A stretch of DNA of 64,000 nt from Salinicoccus cyprini (GCF_007713705.1 NZ_VMSJ01000005.1:167752-231751); one strand, 5' to 3'. Counted from the first letter of the stretch, positions 35,564 through 45,880 are shown. Program-made: numbers and translations. Notes: a model not told the origin generated them from the sequence alone.

Positions 35564-36709
35564 ATGCTTTTAGTTTCCTTGACAGAATTTATATTATACA
35601 TTTGTTTCTCGCTCCTCATCGGCTCTTTGATTTTATATATCGTTCCGGAAGATAAGAGGACAACTTTGAACGTGCCCAAAAAGTTACTATATTTAACGGC
35701 TATTTTAATACCTATAACCGTTTTCTTTCCAGTTTTTCGAACGGCAAGTATATTGGCTGGAGATATGGGTCTCTGGTCAACCTTAATGAATGTAATACTG
35801 ACCTTTGAAATTGGCAAAGCCTGGTTGTTTATCAGTTTTATATCCATCATTCTCATATTTGTATTGAGAGCCAGGCACCTGACAGAAAAGTTGCATTTAA
35901 AAATGTGGGCTTTGGTTTTAACCTTATTGATGCTGTTCGGCTACACAAATTCAGCACATGCTGCCACCATTACCGAATGGCAAGGATTCATTGTACATAC
36001 ACTTCATTTCATGTCAATTAGCATATGGATAGGAATTCTTTTTGTAATCAGCTGGTTTTCCAAGGATAAACATAATTGGACACCATTTTTGAAATGGTTT
36101 ACTCCAGTGGCAATAATATGCCTTGCAATCGCGATCATTACAGGGTACTTTACTATGGAAATTGATATTGATTCATATGATGATGTGAACGCTTCTGTGC
36201 TGCAGGAATATCAGAACAGTCTTATAGTGAATTACGGCCAGGCATTGGTTCTGAAGCATATATTTATCATTTCACTTGTAATATTCGCTTTGATAAATGG
36301 ATTTCTGTTTAGGAAGCAGCAAAATAATGCGTCATTCAACCCTTTAAAATGGGCAAGACTGGAAAGTATCTATGCTTTGGTTGTGTTCGGGCTGACAGCC
36401 TTTATGGGGCAGTCCTGGCCACCGCATCAAATTTATAGTCTGGTAAAAACAGAGGGGGCTTCCCCCCTATTTAATGCATTGTACGATGGAGATATTGTAA
36501 ACACTATCCAGAATGCTGAACAGGGGGGCGTGTTCAATGTCACCATGTCATTTGCTTTGGAAAACTACCTGTTATTCGCTTTAGGTTTGTTGTTTTTATT
36601 ATTGACCATATACTCAGCTGTACGAAAAAAGTCTGTTTTCGCTTCTACATTCTCCTCTTTACTGATGTCTATATCCATTTACGTTGGAATTATTTTAGGT
36701 GTGCAATAG
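35564..36709 (+). CDS. copD: CopD-domain membrane protein
   Basis: A 381-residue membrane protein with about 9 hydrophobic segments. The C-terminal CopD domain has WQGFIVHTLHFMSISIWIGILF and, later, FMGQSWPPHQIYS with conserved histidines thought to handle copper. Distance from copC is 13 bp with an AGGAGGTG ribosome site, so both are one transcript. Together they resemble the YcnJ/PcoCD type of copper import or loading module; direction of transport is not certain for Gram-positives. A bidirectional terminator follows. Confidence 0.86.
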   Translation: MLLVSLTEFILYICFSLLIGSLILYIVPEDKRTTLNVPKKLLYLTAILIPITVFFPVFRTASILAGDMGLWSTLMNVILTFEIGKAWLFISFISIILIFVLRARHLTEKLHLKMWALVLTLLMLFGYTNSAHAATITEWQGFIVHTLHFMSISIWIGILFVISWFSKDKHNWTPFLKWFTPVAIICLAIAIITGYFTMEIDIDSYDDVNASVLQEYQNSLIVNYGQALVLKHIFIISLVIFALINGFLFRKQQNNASFNPLKWARLESIYALVVFGLTAFMGQSWPPHQIYSLVKTEGASPLFNALYDGDIVNTIQNAEQGGVFNVTMSFALENYLLFALGLLFLLLTIYSAVRKKSVFASTFSSLLMSISIYVGIILGVQ

Positions 36710-36737
36710 GTGCAGTAAAACAAATCAATATATAAGC

Positions 36738-36773
36738 AAAAGAGGTGCCATCAATTTTGATGACACCTCTTTT
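36738..36773. terminator. Bidirectional terminator between copD and bdbC
   Basis: AAAAGAGGTG-CATCA / TGATG-CACCTCTTTT arms with T-runs on both strands, between convergent genes. Confidence 0.9.
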
Positions 36774-36785
36774 AATAATGATTTT

Positions 36786-37199
36786 CTATTTTCTAACAAG
36801 AAGCATACATGCTGAAACTAATGAGAACGCAATTAAGGCTAAAAATGGTATTGTGATGAATCCAAGCCAATTAATATACTCGGTACTGCATGGCACACCA
36901 TTGGCACATGGTTTAATTTCCGCAAATCCAGGTACTTTTTGTTCTAAATAATGAAAGAGAGAAATTGAACTGCCAATGATTGATATTGGTAATACATATT
37001 TCTTAACAGATTTATCATTTTGAAAGGTGGCTATTCCAAGTATCAATACTAAAGGATACATTAGGATTCTCTGGTACCAGCAAAGTTCACAAGGAATGAA
37101 GCTTTGTATTTCGCTGAAGTATAGACTGCCAAGTGTTGCTATAATTGAGACCAACCATGCTACATATAATAATAGCTGAGAAATATCTGTTTTTCTCAT
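36786..37199 (-). CDS. bdbC: Disulfide bond oxidoreductase BdbC (DsbB family)
   Basis: A 137-residue membrane protein with four helices and the two redox cysteine pairs of DsbB/BdbC: CELC in the first extracytoplasmic loop (ELCWYQRILMYPL) and CANGVPC in the second. It passes electrons from BdbD to quinone. It begins 3 nt after the bdbD stop, so the genes are coupled. The pair stands between copCD and the cadmium genes, which fits a role in folding exported metal proteins or cytochrome c maturation (inference). Confidence 0.92.
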   Translation of the reverse strand: MRKTDISQLLLYVAWLVSIIATLGSLYFSEIQSFIPCELCWYQRILMYPLVLILGIATFQNDKSVKKYVLPISIIGSSISLFHYLEQKVPGFAEIKPCANGVPCSTEYINWLGFITIPFLALIAFSLVSACMLLVRK

Positions 37200-37202
37200 A
37201 TC

Positions 37203-37883
37203 TTAATTTTCCTCTAATTCAGAGTCTATTACCTCTTTAATTGACTCATAATCGAATGGGTCTTCTATTATTGTCTCATTTATCATAATAGTTGGGGTGA
37301 ATTGAACGCCAATTTCTGAAGCCAGCTCCGAATCTCTATTCACTGCGTCCATCTCTGAATTATTTTCAATCGAAGATTTCAAATCATTTGTATCAATACC
37401 TGAGACTCCGCTCGCTATTTCAAGGATATTTTCAGTTGTAATCCAACTTCTATCGTGGTCATCACTCGGTTGTGCTTCGAAGAGCGCTTTATGAAATTCC
37501 CAATAAGCATCAGGATTTTGTTTATAGACGGATTCAGCTGCTAATGATCCTAATTCAGACTCTTCTCCATGAAATAAGACATTTACATAAGAGAACTTCA
37601 CTTCTCCTGTATCGACATAGTCATTTACCAGTTTTGGAAAAACATCTGATCCCCAAGCTTTACAAGCTGGACATTTGAAATCTCCGAATTCTACTATTGT
37701 AACAGGCGCATCTGAATCGCCTAATGTCGGTTGGTCTTCAATTGGAGGTTGCTTACCTGATACCATTCCCTGACTCGATTGGGAATTAGTATTGTAGATA
37801 ATAACACCTGCAATAACCAATACCACAATAGCCAGGGTAGCAATTACAATAAATTTAAATGTAGAGGAATTACTTCTTTTCAT
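37203..37883 (-). CDS. bdbD: Thiol-disulfide oxidoreductase BdbD (DsbA family)
   Basis: A 226-residue exported protein with an N-terminal membrane anchor (about residues 11-29) and a DsbA-type thioredoxin fold: active site FKCPACKAWG, helical insertion, and the cis-proline loop VQFTPTIMIN. It introduces disulfides into exported proteins and is reoxidised by BdbC. It is the first gene of the leftward pair. Composition is AT-rich like the surrounding metal genes. Confidence 0.92.
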   Translation of the reverse strand: MKRSNSSTFKFIVIATLAIVVLVIAGVIIYNTNSQSSQGMVSGKQPPIEDQPTLGDSDAPVTIVEFGDFKCPACKAWGSDVFPKLVNDYVDTGEVKFSYVNVLFHGEESELGSLAAESVYKQNPDAYWEFHKALFEAQPSDDHDRSWITTENILEIASGVSGIDTNDLKSSIENNSEMDAVNRDSELASEIGVQFTPTIMINETIIEDPFDYESIKEVIDSELEEN

Positions 37884-38054
37884 TAAAACACCTGCCTATT
37901 TTTATTTAACACTAATTGTATCACCAAACTCTTCGTTTAATGAGCCAATCATGTATTGTTCGAATTTATGTCAAAACTGGAATTATATCAGCATACCAAT
38001 CTATATGCGAAAATAAAGTTACTTAAAATACTGGCTTATTTAAGAATCGTAGAA

Positions 38055-38104
38055 CAAAAAACAAACCACCTTGAAAAGAATTAATCAAAGTGGTTTGTTT
38101 TTTC
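38055..38104 (-). terminator. Terminator after the cad operon
   Basis: AAAAAACAAACCAC / GTGGTTTGTTTTTT stem with about 20-nt loop, 70 bp past cadD on the minus strand. The remaining sequence up to bdbD (37884-38050) shows no gene. Confidence 0.8.
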
Positions 38105-38174
38105 GAATTAGATCTTAGCTAAGGTTCGAAAATAGATTGTTTTTTAAATATTTATACAGTTTAGATATAACACT

Positions 38175-38792
38175 TTAAAAGAGAAGGGAAGTCAAAGCAT
38201 TAAACGTACCGTTCTCAAACATAATATAAATTCCTAGCCCTATAAAAACAATGGGAACGATCCAACGTTCATATTTCTCAATCTTTTCTGATACGAAATC
38301 CAAGGAAGCCAATCGATAACTGATGTAGCACAGAACGCCAACCGTGATTGAGAAGACTATGACGGCAACAATAATTTCAGTCATATCCAATGTCGTGAAG
38401 TAAGGGATGTAGATGGAGAAATCATCCGCACTGGAAGCCAACACGATGAAAGTGACCGTCACAAATAATTGATTGAATCTGCCTGAGGAGAAGAGAGAGA
38501 GAATGTTGCTTTCATTCTCATTCTCATCCTCTTTAATCCATATCCTTATACCCAGGTAAAGGGGCAGGAGCCCAAGCAAACCAATCATCCATTGCTGGGG
38601 AACCAGATTGGCAACCCCCAAAGCGACCAGAAGGCTCACACCAATGATAATTGCCGTTCCTATATACTGACCGATCCAAATATGTTTGATCTGATCCTTT
38701 TTCACTTGTGAGAACAGAAGAATCAATATAATAAGGTAATCGATGCCTGTTGCTACGTAAACCGCAGCAGCTGTAAATGCCGTTACAATCAT
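38175..38792 (-). CDS. cadD: CadD-family cadmium resistance transporter
   Basis: A 205-residue membrane protein with about five or six helices, matching CadD of staphylococcal plasmids in length and pattern: AVYVATGIDYLIILILLFSQ at the N-terminus, a charged loop (WIKEDENENES) and VLASSADDFSIYIPYF with the conserved acidic residues. CadD confers low-level cadmium resistance by export. It is 54 bp downstream of cadA and shares its transcript. A GGAGA ribosome site precedes the ATG. Confidence 0.88.
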   Translation of the reverse strand: MIVTAFTAAAVYVATGIDYLIILILLFSQVKKDQIKHIWIGQYIGTAIIIGVSLLVALGVANLVPQQWMIGLLGLLPLYLGIRIWIKEDENENESNILSLFSSGRFNQLFVTVTFIVLASSADDFSIYIPYFTTLDMTEIIVAVIVFSITVGVLCYISYRLASLDFVSEKIEKYERWIVPIVFIGLGIYIMFENGTFNALTSLLF

Positions 38793-38845
38793 TCTTACAT
38801 CTCCAATATTTTAAAATTTCGATTCAAAGTGAAGAGATTCAAAAC

Positions 38846-41251
38846 CTATTCATCTTCCTTCACACGCATGAGTCTCAAACCATTGAGTGCGACTAATACC
38901 GTGGCACCCATATCTGAGAGGATCGCAATCCAAAGTGTCAACCAGCCTGGAATCACCAACAGCAGAGCAATCAGTTTGATTCCAATGGCAAAAGCGATAT
39001 TCGCTTTGATGATGTTCAATGTTTTACGGCTAAGTTTGATGGTAAAGGGCAGTTTCCTCAGGTCATCGCCCATTAAAGCGACATCTGCTGTTTCAAGGGC
39101 TGTATCTGTACCGGCCCCACCCATGGCGATGCCAACTGTGGAAGCTGCCAATGCCGGAGCATCATTGACACCGTCTCCGACCATTCCCACATGATTATAT
39201 TCGGTTTTCAATTGTTTGATTACATCGAGTTTATCCTGTGGCAGCAATTCAGATCGAACATCTGTGACACCGACATGTTCACCGATGGCATTGGCAGTAC
39301 TATGGTTGTCACCTGTAAGCATGATTGTTTTTTTAATGCCTGCCTGATGCAGTTTCTGAAGCACTTCTTTACTTGATTCGCGTACTTCATCGGCAACCGC
39401 AATGATTGCTTGGACGGCATTCTCTGTGCCCGCAAGCATGACCGTTTTCCCTTGTTTCTGAAGCGTTTTGACATCCTTTTCAATTGTATTGCTGAAATTG
39501 GCTGCCTGTATCTCTTTAAACAATGCCGGGCTGCCAATGTAATACATCTTATCATTGATCTTACCCCTTATCCCTTTGCCCGTAATGGAAGAAAAGTCTT
39601 CGACGTGTATATCGGAATAGGGAACATTATTGCTATCCGCTTTCTTTATGATTGCTGATGCCAATGGGTGTTGGGAACGATATTCCAATGCTGTGATGAC
39701 TGCCAGCATTTCCTTTTCATCAATTGCATTGTCGATTAAACGATAATCAGTTACAACCGGGACGCCTTTTGTGAGTGTGCCGGTCTTATCAAATGCAATG
39801 GCCTTTAATCCACCCATTTCTTCGAGGTAGACCCCGCCTTTTACAAGGACTCCCTTCTTGGCAGCATTTCCGATTGCTGAAACAATGGATATCGGAGTAG
39901 AAATGACCAATGCACAAGGACAACCTACAACGAGAACCGCTAACCCTTGATACACCCAAGTGGACCAGCTCGCACCGAAAAATAACGGGGGTACAATCGC
40001 AACCAGCACTGCGACACCCATAATGGCAGGCGTATAATATTTTGCAAATTTATCAACGAATGCCTGGGCAGGAGCACGCTCACCTTGTGCTTCTTCCACC
40101 AGATGAATGATTTTGGCAATGGTCGTATCTTCAACCAATTTAGTGATTTTAACTTCCAGTAAGCCTTCTTCGTTCAGTGTCCCTGCAAATACTTCATCAT
40201 CGATCGATTTTTCAACCGGCACTGATTCACCTGTGATTGCTGCCTGGTTGATTGCAGAGTAGCCATTGACAATTACGCCGTCCATAGCAATTTTCTGTCC
40301 AGGCTTAACAATCATGATATCGCCCACAGCAATATCATTGACGTGCACTGTCATTTCCTGTCCGTTGCGTCTGACAAGAGCCTCTTTGGGTGCGATATCC
40401 ATCAACGAACTGATGGATTGTCTCGCACGGTCCATCGAGAAGCGCTCCAGAGCTTCGCTGATGGCAAAGAGAATGACGACAATTGCCACTTCTGCCCATT
40501 CGCCTATGATTACACCACCAATAACAGCAACTGTCATGAGTGTGCGCATATCAAATTCAAACCGGACTAAATTCTGGAGACCCGTTTTCAGCATTGAAGC
40601 CCCTCCGACAATCATGGAAGTGATGAACAGCAGTGGTGTAAGAATATTGTCATCACCATTCACCAACATTGAAATGAAGCCAAAAGCGATAAACAGTAGC
40701 GAATAGAGCAGAGTGCTGTGCTTTTTATAAAATGGAATGGTTACTTCCTTTTCTTTTTTGTCTTGTCCACTTTCTTCCCGGGATTTCTCAGGCACCACTT
40801 TGAGGTTTTCAAACGCCCCTGCTTCTTCCAGTTCCTCAACCGTTGCAGAACCATATACAGAAATTTTTGATGCGCCAAAATTCACCTTCGCATCTTGAAC
40901 TTCAGGTAGTTTCTTCACATTGTTCTCAAATGTGCCAGCACAATTCGCACAGGAAAACCCCTGAACACGGTAAACATTTTTTTCTTTATTAACTTCTGGT
41001 TGCGCTTGACGACTAGACTTTTCAGGCACCACTTTGAGGTTTTCAAACGCACCTGCTTCTTCCAATTCTTCAATCGTTGTGGACCCGTAGACTGAGATTT
41101 TAGAGGCGCCAAAATTGACTTTCGCGTCTTGAACTTCCGGTAGTTTCTTCACATTGCGCTCAAATTTCCCTGCACAGTTCGCACAGGAAAACCCCTGAAC
41201 ACGGTAAACTTTTTTTTCTTCTTCAGTCAGCTCTGCAATCCCTTCAGACAT
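38846..41251 (-). CDS. cadA: Cadmium/zinc-translocating P1B-type ATPase CadA with duplicated metal-binding domain
   Basis: An 801-residue heavy-metal exporter. Two HMA domains (about residues 15-79 and 93-157) each hold GFSCANC and are nearly identical, a recent tandem duplication. The rest is standard: eight membrane helices, TGES phosphatase loop ([12 protein letters not shown]), the CPC metal site ([12 protein letters not shown]), phosphorylation site [11 protein letters not shown] motif (RSQHPLAS), and [15 protein letters not shown]. Length exceeds the single-HMA CadA of pI258 (727 aa) by about one HMA. The start overlaps the cadC stop by 8 bp. It exports Cd, Zn and Pb. Confidence 0.95.
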   Translation of the reverse strand: MSEGIAELTEEEKKVYRVQGFSCANCAGKFERNVKKLPEVQDAKVNFGASKISVYGSTTIEELEEAGAFENLKVVPEKSSRQAQPEVNKEKNVYRVQGFSCANCAGTFENNVKKLPEVQDAKVNFGASKISVYGSATVEELEEAGAFENLKVVPEKSREESGQDKKEKEVTIPFYKKHSTLLYSLLFIAFGFISMLVNGDDNILTPLLFITSMIVGGASMLKTGLQNLVRFEFDMRTLMTVAVIGGVIIGEWAEVAIVVILFAISEALERFSMDRARQSISSLMDIAPKEALVRRNGQEMTVHVNDIAVGDIMIVKPGQKIAMDGVIVNGYSAINQAAITGESVPVEKSIDDEVFAGTLNEEGLLEVKITKLVEDTTIAKIIHLVEEAQGERAPAQAFVDKFAKYYTPAIMGVAVLVAIVPPLFFGASWSTWVYQGLAVLVVGCPCALVISTPISIVSAIGNAAKKGVLVKGGVYLEEMGGLKAIAFDKTGTLTKGVPVVTDYRLIDNAIDEKEMLAVITALEYRSQHPLASAIIKKADSNNVPYSDIHVEDFSSITGKGIRGKINDKMYYIGSPALFKEIQAANFSNTIEKDVKTLQKQGKTVMLAGTENAVQAIIAVADEVRESSKEVLQKLHQAGIKKTIMLTGDNHSTANAIGEHVGVTDVRSELLPQDKLDVIKQLKTEYNHVGMVGDGVNDAPALAASTVGIAMGGAGTDTALETADVALMGDDLRKLPFTIKLSRKTLNIIKANIAFAIGIKLIALLLVIPGWLTLWIAILSDMGATVLVALNGLRLMRVKEDE
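40781..41209 (-). repeat. Tandem duplication of the HMA-domain coding segment in cadA
   Basis: Codons 15-79 (41209-41015) and 93-157 (40975-40781) are offset by 78 codons and differ at only a few residues and scattered synonymous sites. Identity looks near 90 percent by eye. Long blocks such as the segment encoding [13 protein letters not shown] are the same at DNA level. Confidence 0.9.
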
Positions 41252-41612
41252 TGGTTATCACTTCTTTCCTATGTATTAATGCAATCGTCATGATTTCTTT
41301 AATATGCTGATCTTCCAGTGAATAGAACGCGAGTTTCCCTTCTTTCCTGAATGTAACGATGCCTTCTTTGTAGAGCGTGCGTAAATGATGAGATGCATTT
41401 GCTACAGTCACACCGAGTATATTTGCGATATCACAGACGCATAATTCCTCTTCCTTGCATAAGGAATAGGTGATTTTTGCCCTATTCACATCGGCAATAG
41501 CCTTAAGCATCTGTGATATACCGGCAATATCTACAGTTTGTAAATTCTCTTGCATCCGGTTAACCTTTTCCTCGTCATAACAAAAAATATCACAAGCATC
41601 TGTCTTATTCAT
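41244..41612 (-). CDS. cadC: Cadmium-responsive repressor CadC (ArsR family)
   Basis: A 122-residue ArsR/SmtB repressor. The start at 41612 follows AGAGGTGG, and from it the sensory cysteines fall at C7, C11, C58 and C60 (DACDIFC and ELCVCDI), the exact ligand positions of pI258 CadC that bind Cd/Pb/Bi. The winged helix ([24 protein letters not shown]) is intact. It represses its own operon from the palindrome at 41626-41645. The 3' end overlaps cadA by 8 bp. Confidence 0.95.
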   Translation of the reverse strand: MNKTDACDIFCYDEEKVNRMQENLQTVDIAGISQMLKAIADVNRAKITYSLCKEEELCVCDIANILGVTVANASHHLRTLYKEGIVTFRKEGKLAFYSLEDQHIKEIMTIALIHRKEVITNV

Positions 41613-41625
41613 ATTCCACCTCTTC

Positions 41626-41645
41626 ATTCAAATTTTAATTTGAAT
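41626..41645 (-). promoter_or_regulatory. cad operator
   Basis: ATTCAAATTTTAATTTGAAT is a near-perfect 20-bp palindrome of TCAAAT...ATTTGA arms, the known form of the CadC operator, placed 14 bp before the cadC start and directly downstream of its -10 element. Confidence 0.88.
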
Positions 41646-41647
41646 AT

Positions 41648-41676
41648 ATTATAAACTTTATATTTTTATTATTCAA
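41648..41676 (-). promoter_or_regulatory. Promoter of cadCAD
   Basis: Minus strand TTGAAT (41676-41671), 17-bp spacer, TATAAT (41653-41648). The operator follows immediately, consistent with repression by CadC. Confidence 0.8.
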
Positions 41677-41956
41677 GTGATTACTTTATTGAAGATGAAA
41701 AAAGGTGAGATAACTCTAACGATTGGATATACTGTCAACATAACAAAACATCGATCAGGTTCTGGTTTTAAACCACGGTTCAATTCTAGAAAGAGGGATC
41801 ATGAGGAACTGAGCAGACACCGTGAAATCTATCATAAAATATGCCAGGTGCAGAATGGGCAGACTTAAATGTCATAGAATGTTCTAAAACATTGGTATAA
41901 ATTATGTAAGATCCTCCTTCATGTCTGATAGAATGGCTGTGAATGGGGGTGTTTTC

Positions 41957-42661
41957 ATGGGCAGTGAAGTGACGTTTCTCCTTGCATTCGGAGCCGGTGT
42001 TTTAAGTTTTGTCTCGCCCTGTGTGCTTCCGGTGTTTCCTGCTTTCGTCTCTTATATAACAGGCATGAGTTATAATGAAGTGGAAAATCAAAAATTCAAT
42101 GCAAGAGCGATATTACATACACTTTTTTTTCTCGTCGGATTTAGTTTGGTATATATTGCACTCGGTTTTGGTACAGTATTTTTAGGTGGATTGTTGATTG
42201 AGCATGCGAATTTGATTAGACAGCTCGGCTCAGTTCTGATCATCATCTTTGGGTTGGTCATTACCGGTGTATTAAACTTTAATTTTCTTATGAAAGACAG
42301 GAAAATACAGTTCAAAAATAGACCATCTGGATTTTTAGGTTCAATTTTTATAGGTACGGCATTTGGTGCTGGATGGACGCCCTGTAATGGCCCAATTATT
42401 GGTGCTATTTTTGCAATGAGTGCAACGGCACCAAATAATGCTTTAATTTTAATGATTGTTTACTGTCTTGGATTTGCAGTGCCATTCTTCATTTTGAGCT
42501 TCTTTGTATCCCGTACACGGTGGATGTTGAAATACTCAAACGTAATTATGAAGGTTGGTGGCGTGATTATGGTATTGATGGGTATCCTTCTTTACTTTGA
42601 TGGATTGACTCAAATCATTATTTGGTTACAGCCATTTTTCGGCGACTTCCAAGGATTCTAG
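41957..42661 (+). CDS. ccdA: Cytochrome c biogenesis thiol transporter CcdA
   Basis: A 234-residue membrane protein with six helices that carries reducing equivalents from cytoplasmic thioredoxin to the outside. Paired cysteines are in SFVSPCVLPVFPAF (helix 1) and GAGWTPCNGPIIGAIFA (helix 4), the CcdA signature. The start at 41957 follows GGGGGTG. It likely reduces ResA, whose gene is nearby on the other strand. It is AT-richer than resABC, so the two may have separate histories. The 340 bp before it (41613-41956) hold the cad promoter and no convincing gene. Confidence 0.92.
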   Translation: MGSEVTFLLAFGAGVLSFVSPCVLPVFPAFVSYITGMSYNEVENQKFNARAILHTLFFLVGFSLVYIALGFGTVFLGGLLIEHANLIRQLGSVLIIIFGLVITGVLNFNFLMKDRKIQFKNRPSGFLGSIFIGTAFGAGWTPCNGPIIGAIFAMSATAPNNALILMIVYCLGFAVPFFILSFFVSRTRWMLKYSNVIMKVGGVIMVLMGILLYFDGLTQIIIWLQPFFGDFQGF

Positions 42662-42816
42662 TTCAGAGTATAGAAAATTTATTATTAAAAGAATATAATC
42701 CAAAACTTGTAATTGATAAGTTTAAAAAGGGATACACACATCACTTTCTATATAAAGAAGATAAATATACATCTATAAACTTTGTTCGAGAAATGATCAA
42801 TCGAAAAACAATGTGA
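42662..42816 (+). other. Possible C-terminal gene remnant after ccdA
   Basis: An open stretch just after the ccdA stop, in another frame, would encode SIENLLLKEYNPKLVIDKFKKGYTHHF...INFVREMINRKTM and stop before the terminator. There is no start with a ribosome site. It may be the tail of a truncated gene; I do not recognise it. Confidence 0.3.
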
Positions 42817-42823
42817 AATATAT

Positions 42824-42870
42824 AAAAGAAACCGTGCAGATCCATTAAATGGATCTGCACGGTTTCTTTT
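42824..42870. terminator. Bidirectional terminator between ccdA and resC
   Basis: A 22-bp perfect stem (AAAAGAAACCGTGCAGATCC and its complement) with TAA loop and T-runs on both strands. The following 165 bp to the resC stop show no gene. Confidence 0.92.
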
Positions 42871-43036
42871 ATTTGAAATTACCGATGTATTAGTATATCC
42901 AGATCAACTATATCTTATTCTCATTCGGTTTCACTGCACCCTTTATCATGAGATATTGCATATATGTGTACTGTTCAACACTATCATAGGATTCGCTGAA
43001 AGATTGAAAGATCAATCAGTTTCATGTGTTGCTGCG

Positions 43037-44236
43037 TTATGCGTAGGAATGCAACCCTGCAACGAGCAGATTGATGGCGATCAGGTTGAAAAGGATGAGC
43101 AGGAAGCCGATGATGGCCAGCCATGCCGATTTTTCACCTTCATATCCCCTGTTGAGCCTGAGGTGCAGGAACACTGTATAGAACATGAACGTAATGAATG
43201 CCCATGTCTCTTTGGGATCCCACCCCCAGAAACGGCTCCAGGCGATCTGCGCCCATATTGAGGCAAAGAATATGCCTCCGAGTGCAAAGATCGGGAAACC
43301 GATGATGACCGAGCGGTAGCCGATTTCATCCATAAGGTTGAGGTCTGCCTTGTTGGACCACGGTTTCAGCACTGCGATGATCCGTTTTCTCAGGATGAGT
43401 CGTATGATTCCATACACGATCAGACCGAGCAGGAAGGACCATAGTACAGTGTTCAGCTTCTGTGAATCAATCAGCGGAGGGAGGTTCACGCCACTATGGA
43501 AATGATCCGCCTCCTCATAGTTGTTTTCACCCACATGCTCTACAGGCACAGCCCCCTCGAAATTGATGAGGCTCGGCAGATGGTATTCGGCAATCTGATT
43601 CTGGCCCTGCTTATCCTGGTAGAGGAAGTCATCCTGATAGCCGATCACATTCTGCATGAGCACTGTGGTGGCAATGAAAGTGATTACTATGATGATACCC
43701 GCCATAATCGCTTCCAAAAAGCGTGCCCGCCAGGATTTTTCATCCGACGGGACGGCCTTCAGCAGATAGATCAGGCCGGCGACGGCACTCATCGACAGTA
43801 TGCCATAAGCCAGGGTCACTGTAATGACATGGATGGCGAGCCAATTGCTCTGCAGTGCAGGGATCAGCGGCTCCACTTCTCTCGAGAACATGCTGCCATA
43901 GGCCATGAGAAGCATGGATACCGGAAGCGCAAACAACCCGAGCAGCCTGGTCTTGAAATAGAAATACGTGATCAGGTAACCGGCGATGATCATGATGGCG
44001 AACATGGTGATGAATTCATACATGTTCGATACGGGTGCATGCCCCTGCGCAATCCACCTTAAAATGAAATAGGATATCTGCAGGATAAATCCAATGACTA
44101 CCATGGTGATGGCTATCTTTGCAGGCTTGTTCGATTTTGATTTGATGCTCGTCGCCAGGGGAAGCATCGCGACAAGGTATAGTATGAAAGCTGCATAGAG
44201 CAGCGTACTACTGATTGATACAAGTTGGGATGCCAT
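43037..44236 (-). CDS. resC: Cytochrome c synthase subunit ResC/CcsA
   Basis: A 399-residue membrane protein with about eight helices. The haem-handling WWD-type signature WSRFWGWDPKETWAFITF lies at about residue 330, with flanking conserved histidines (NWLAIHVITVTLAYG, FLHLRLNRG). ResC with ResB attaches haem to apocytochrome c outside the membrane (System II). It follows resB by 6 bp with an AAGGAG site. Base composition is close to the host-like left region. Confidence 0.93.
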   Translation of the reverse strand: MASQLVSISSTLLYAAFILYLVAMLPLATSIKSKSNKPAKIAITMVVIGFILQISYFILRWIAQGHAPVSNMYEFITMFAIMIIAGYLITYFYFKTRLLGLFALPVSMLLMAYGSMFSREVEPLIPALQSNWLAIHVITVTLAYGILSMSAVAGLIYLLKAVPSDEKSWRARFLEAIMAGIIIVITFIATTVLMQNVIGYQDDFLYQDKQGQNQIAEYHLPSLINFEGAVPVEHVGENNYEEADHFHSGVNLPPLIDSQKLNTVLWSFLLGLIVYGIIRLILRKRIIAVLKPWSNKADLNLMDEIGYRSVIIGFPIFALGGIFFASIWAQIAWSRFWGWDPKETWAFITFMFYTVFLHLRLNRGYEGEKSAWLAIIGFLLILFNLIAINLLVAGLHSYA

Positions 44237-44242
44237 ATAGTA

Positions 44243-45868
44243 TTACTCCTTGTTTTTGTCTTCATCATCCAGTTTGTCATTGACGGCTTCGAGACCGTTG
44301 GATTCGAGCACTTCGTTTATTTCACGCTTCATGCCGAAGTAGTTTTTGTTGGTATGGGCTGCTAGCATGAAATCATCGTCTGCCTTGATCCATATCCTTC
44401 TATGGTTGATATATGAACCAACTGAGAGGCCGATTAAAAAGATGATGAACCCGGTTGCGATGAATGGTATCGTATGGTCTTTTTTGACTGTAAGAACGGT
44501 GGCAATGTGTTCTTCAGCACCGACGAATCTGATATTGTATTCATTGTTTTCCGTTATATCAGTGCTGTTCATAATCTGTAAGAGGCTCAATTCGCTTTCC
44601 TGTCCATTTGTGACTTCAAATACGAAGGCGGGATTCGTCGGAACAGGTGTCGCCGAAACGAGTGTTCCATTGTCAGCCACTTCGAGAAAATCAGGCGAAT
44701 ACGCTCTCATGTTGACGCTGATATCCTCAGATACGGCAAATTGTGAATCCGGATCATCCAGATTAATGGTGAAATTATCGCCGATTGTATTGCCTGAGGC
44801 ATCCTCCACTCTGAAAGTCATCGCTTTAAGTTGAGAATTATCATAGCTCGACTGATACAACTCATAAGAACCAAAACTGAACGGGTGATTAACACGGATA
44901 CTGTACTCGTCGATTTCTTCGAGGTCCGGGGAGGATCCGACGATGTCCGCACTATTATTCTCATAGAATGTGATGTCGGTCTGGAAGTTGCTGACGAGGT
45001 CCGATCCTTCTGAAAGTGCCTGCTGGAAGACTTCGCCATCCTCTTTCTCATATGTGTCAATGACGAAGCGTTCATTTTTGATATAATATTGTCCTTGGGT
45101 GGTCGGGATTTCTTCCGTTTCCCCTTCATTGAGGTAGATGAGTTCGTCTACATACATTCCAGGGAAAAACCTCAACATGCTGCCGAAAAGCAGGAGGATC
45201 AGTCCTATATGGTTGATGTAGGGGCCGTAGCGGGACAGGCGCCCCTTCTCGAGCAGGTAGCTGTTCCCGTCCTTCCTCACCTTGTAGCGCTTTTTCGAAA
45301 ATGCATCAATAAGGCTGTCGGTATTGGCAGGACGTTCCGTATTCAGAAACAGCCTCTGCCTGCGAAAGAAGGAGTCATGCTTCTTGACACGCTGATTTTT
45401 CAGCGATTTGAACAGCGGTATTCCGCGGTCTATGCTTGCTGCAATGATCGACAGGGCAAGCAAACCATTGAGAATAAGGAACCACCAGGAGGAATAGAGG
45501 TTATGAAATCCCAGTGAGTAGTAGAGATAACCAAGGGTCCCGTAGTTTTCCTGATAGTGTTCGCCCGGATCGACACCGATTGGAATGTAGTATTCCTGCG
45601 GGAAGATCGTCCCGATGGCAGCCGCAACGGTGATGGCCAGTATGATGGACACACCGACTCTGACGGAAGTGAAAAAGATCCAGATTTTGTCGAAAATACT
45701 TTTCGGTTTCGTCTTGGATCTGATGGCACTGCCGTCATATCTCATCAGGTCTTTGATTTTATTCTGGTCGTAGTCACTGTCAATCATCTTGCCGCAGGAC
45801 TGGCACAGCTGGGTGCCGGGCGGGTTGATATGACCGCATGATTCACATTTCATCTCTTTAAGTTCCAT
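44243..45868 (-). CDS. resB: Cytochrome c biogenesis protein ResB/Ccs1 with N-terminal zinc ribbon
   Basis: A 541-residue membrane protein. The first about 30 residues form a double CxxC zinc ribbon (MKCESCGHINPPGTQLCQSCGK), followed by the ResB core: membrane helices near 70-90, 130-150 and 205-225, a large external domain (about 230-455) and a last helix (about 462-485). ResB partners ResC in System II haem ligation. It lies between resA (12 bp) and resC (6 bp), one operon. Confidence 0.92.
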   Translation of the reverse strand: MELKEMKCESCGHINPPGTQLCQSCGKMIDSDYDQNKIKDLMRYDGSAIRSKTKPKSIFDKIWIFFTSVRVGVSIILAITVAAAIGTIFPQEYYIPIGVDPGEHYQENYGTLGYLYYSLGFHNLYSSWWFLILNGLLALSIIAASIDRGIPLFKSLKNQRVKKHDSFFRRQRLFLNTERPANTDSLIDAFSKKRYKVRKDGNSYLLEKGRLSRYGPYINHIGLILLLFGSMLRFFPGMYVDELIYLNEGETEEIPTTQGQYYIKNERFVIDTYEKEDGEVFQQALSEGSDLVSNFQTDITFYENNSADIVGSSPDLEEIDEYSIRVNHPFSFGSYELYQSSYDNSQLKAMTFRVEDASGNTIGDNFTINLDDPDSQFAVSEDISVNMRAYSPDFLEVADNGTLVSATPVPTNPAFVFEVTNGQESELSLLQIMNSTDITENNEYNIRFVGAEEHIATVLTVKKDHTIPFIATGFIIFLIGLSVGSYINHRRIWIKADDDFMLAAHTNKNYFGMKREINEVLESNGLEAVNDKLDDEDKNKE

Positions 45869-45880
45869 ACTTCACTCATC

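Noticed and set aside
41677..41868. 63-codon open frame between cadC and ccdA
   Set aside because: The frame begins in the cad promoter, has no ribosome site and encodes no recognisable domain.
42662..42816. Independent small gene after ccdA
   Set aside because: No start codon with a ribosome site outside the ccdA coding region; at best a gene tail.
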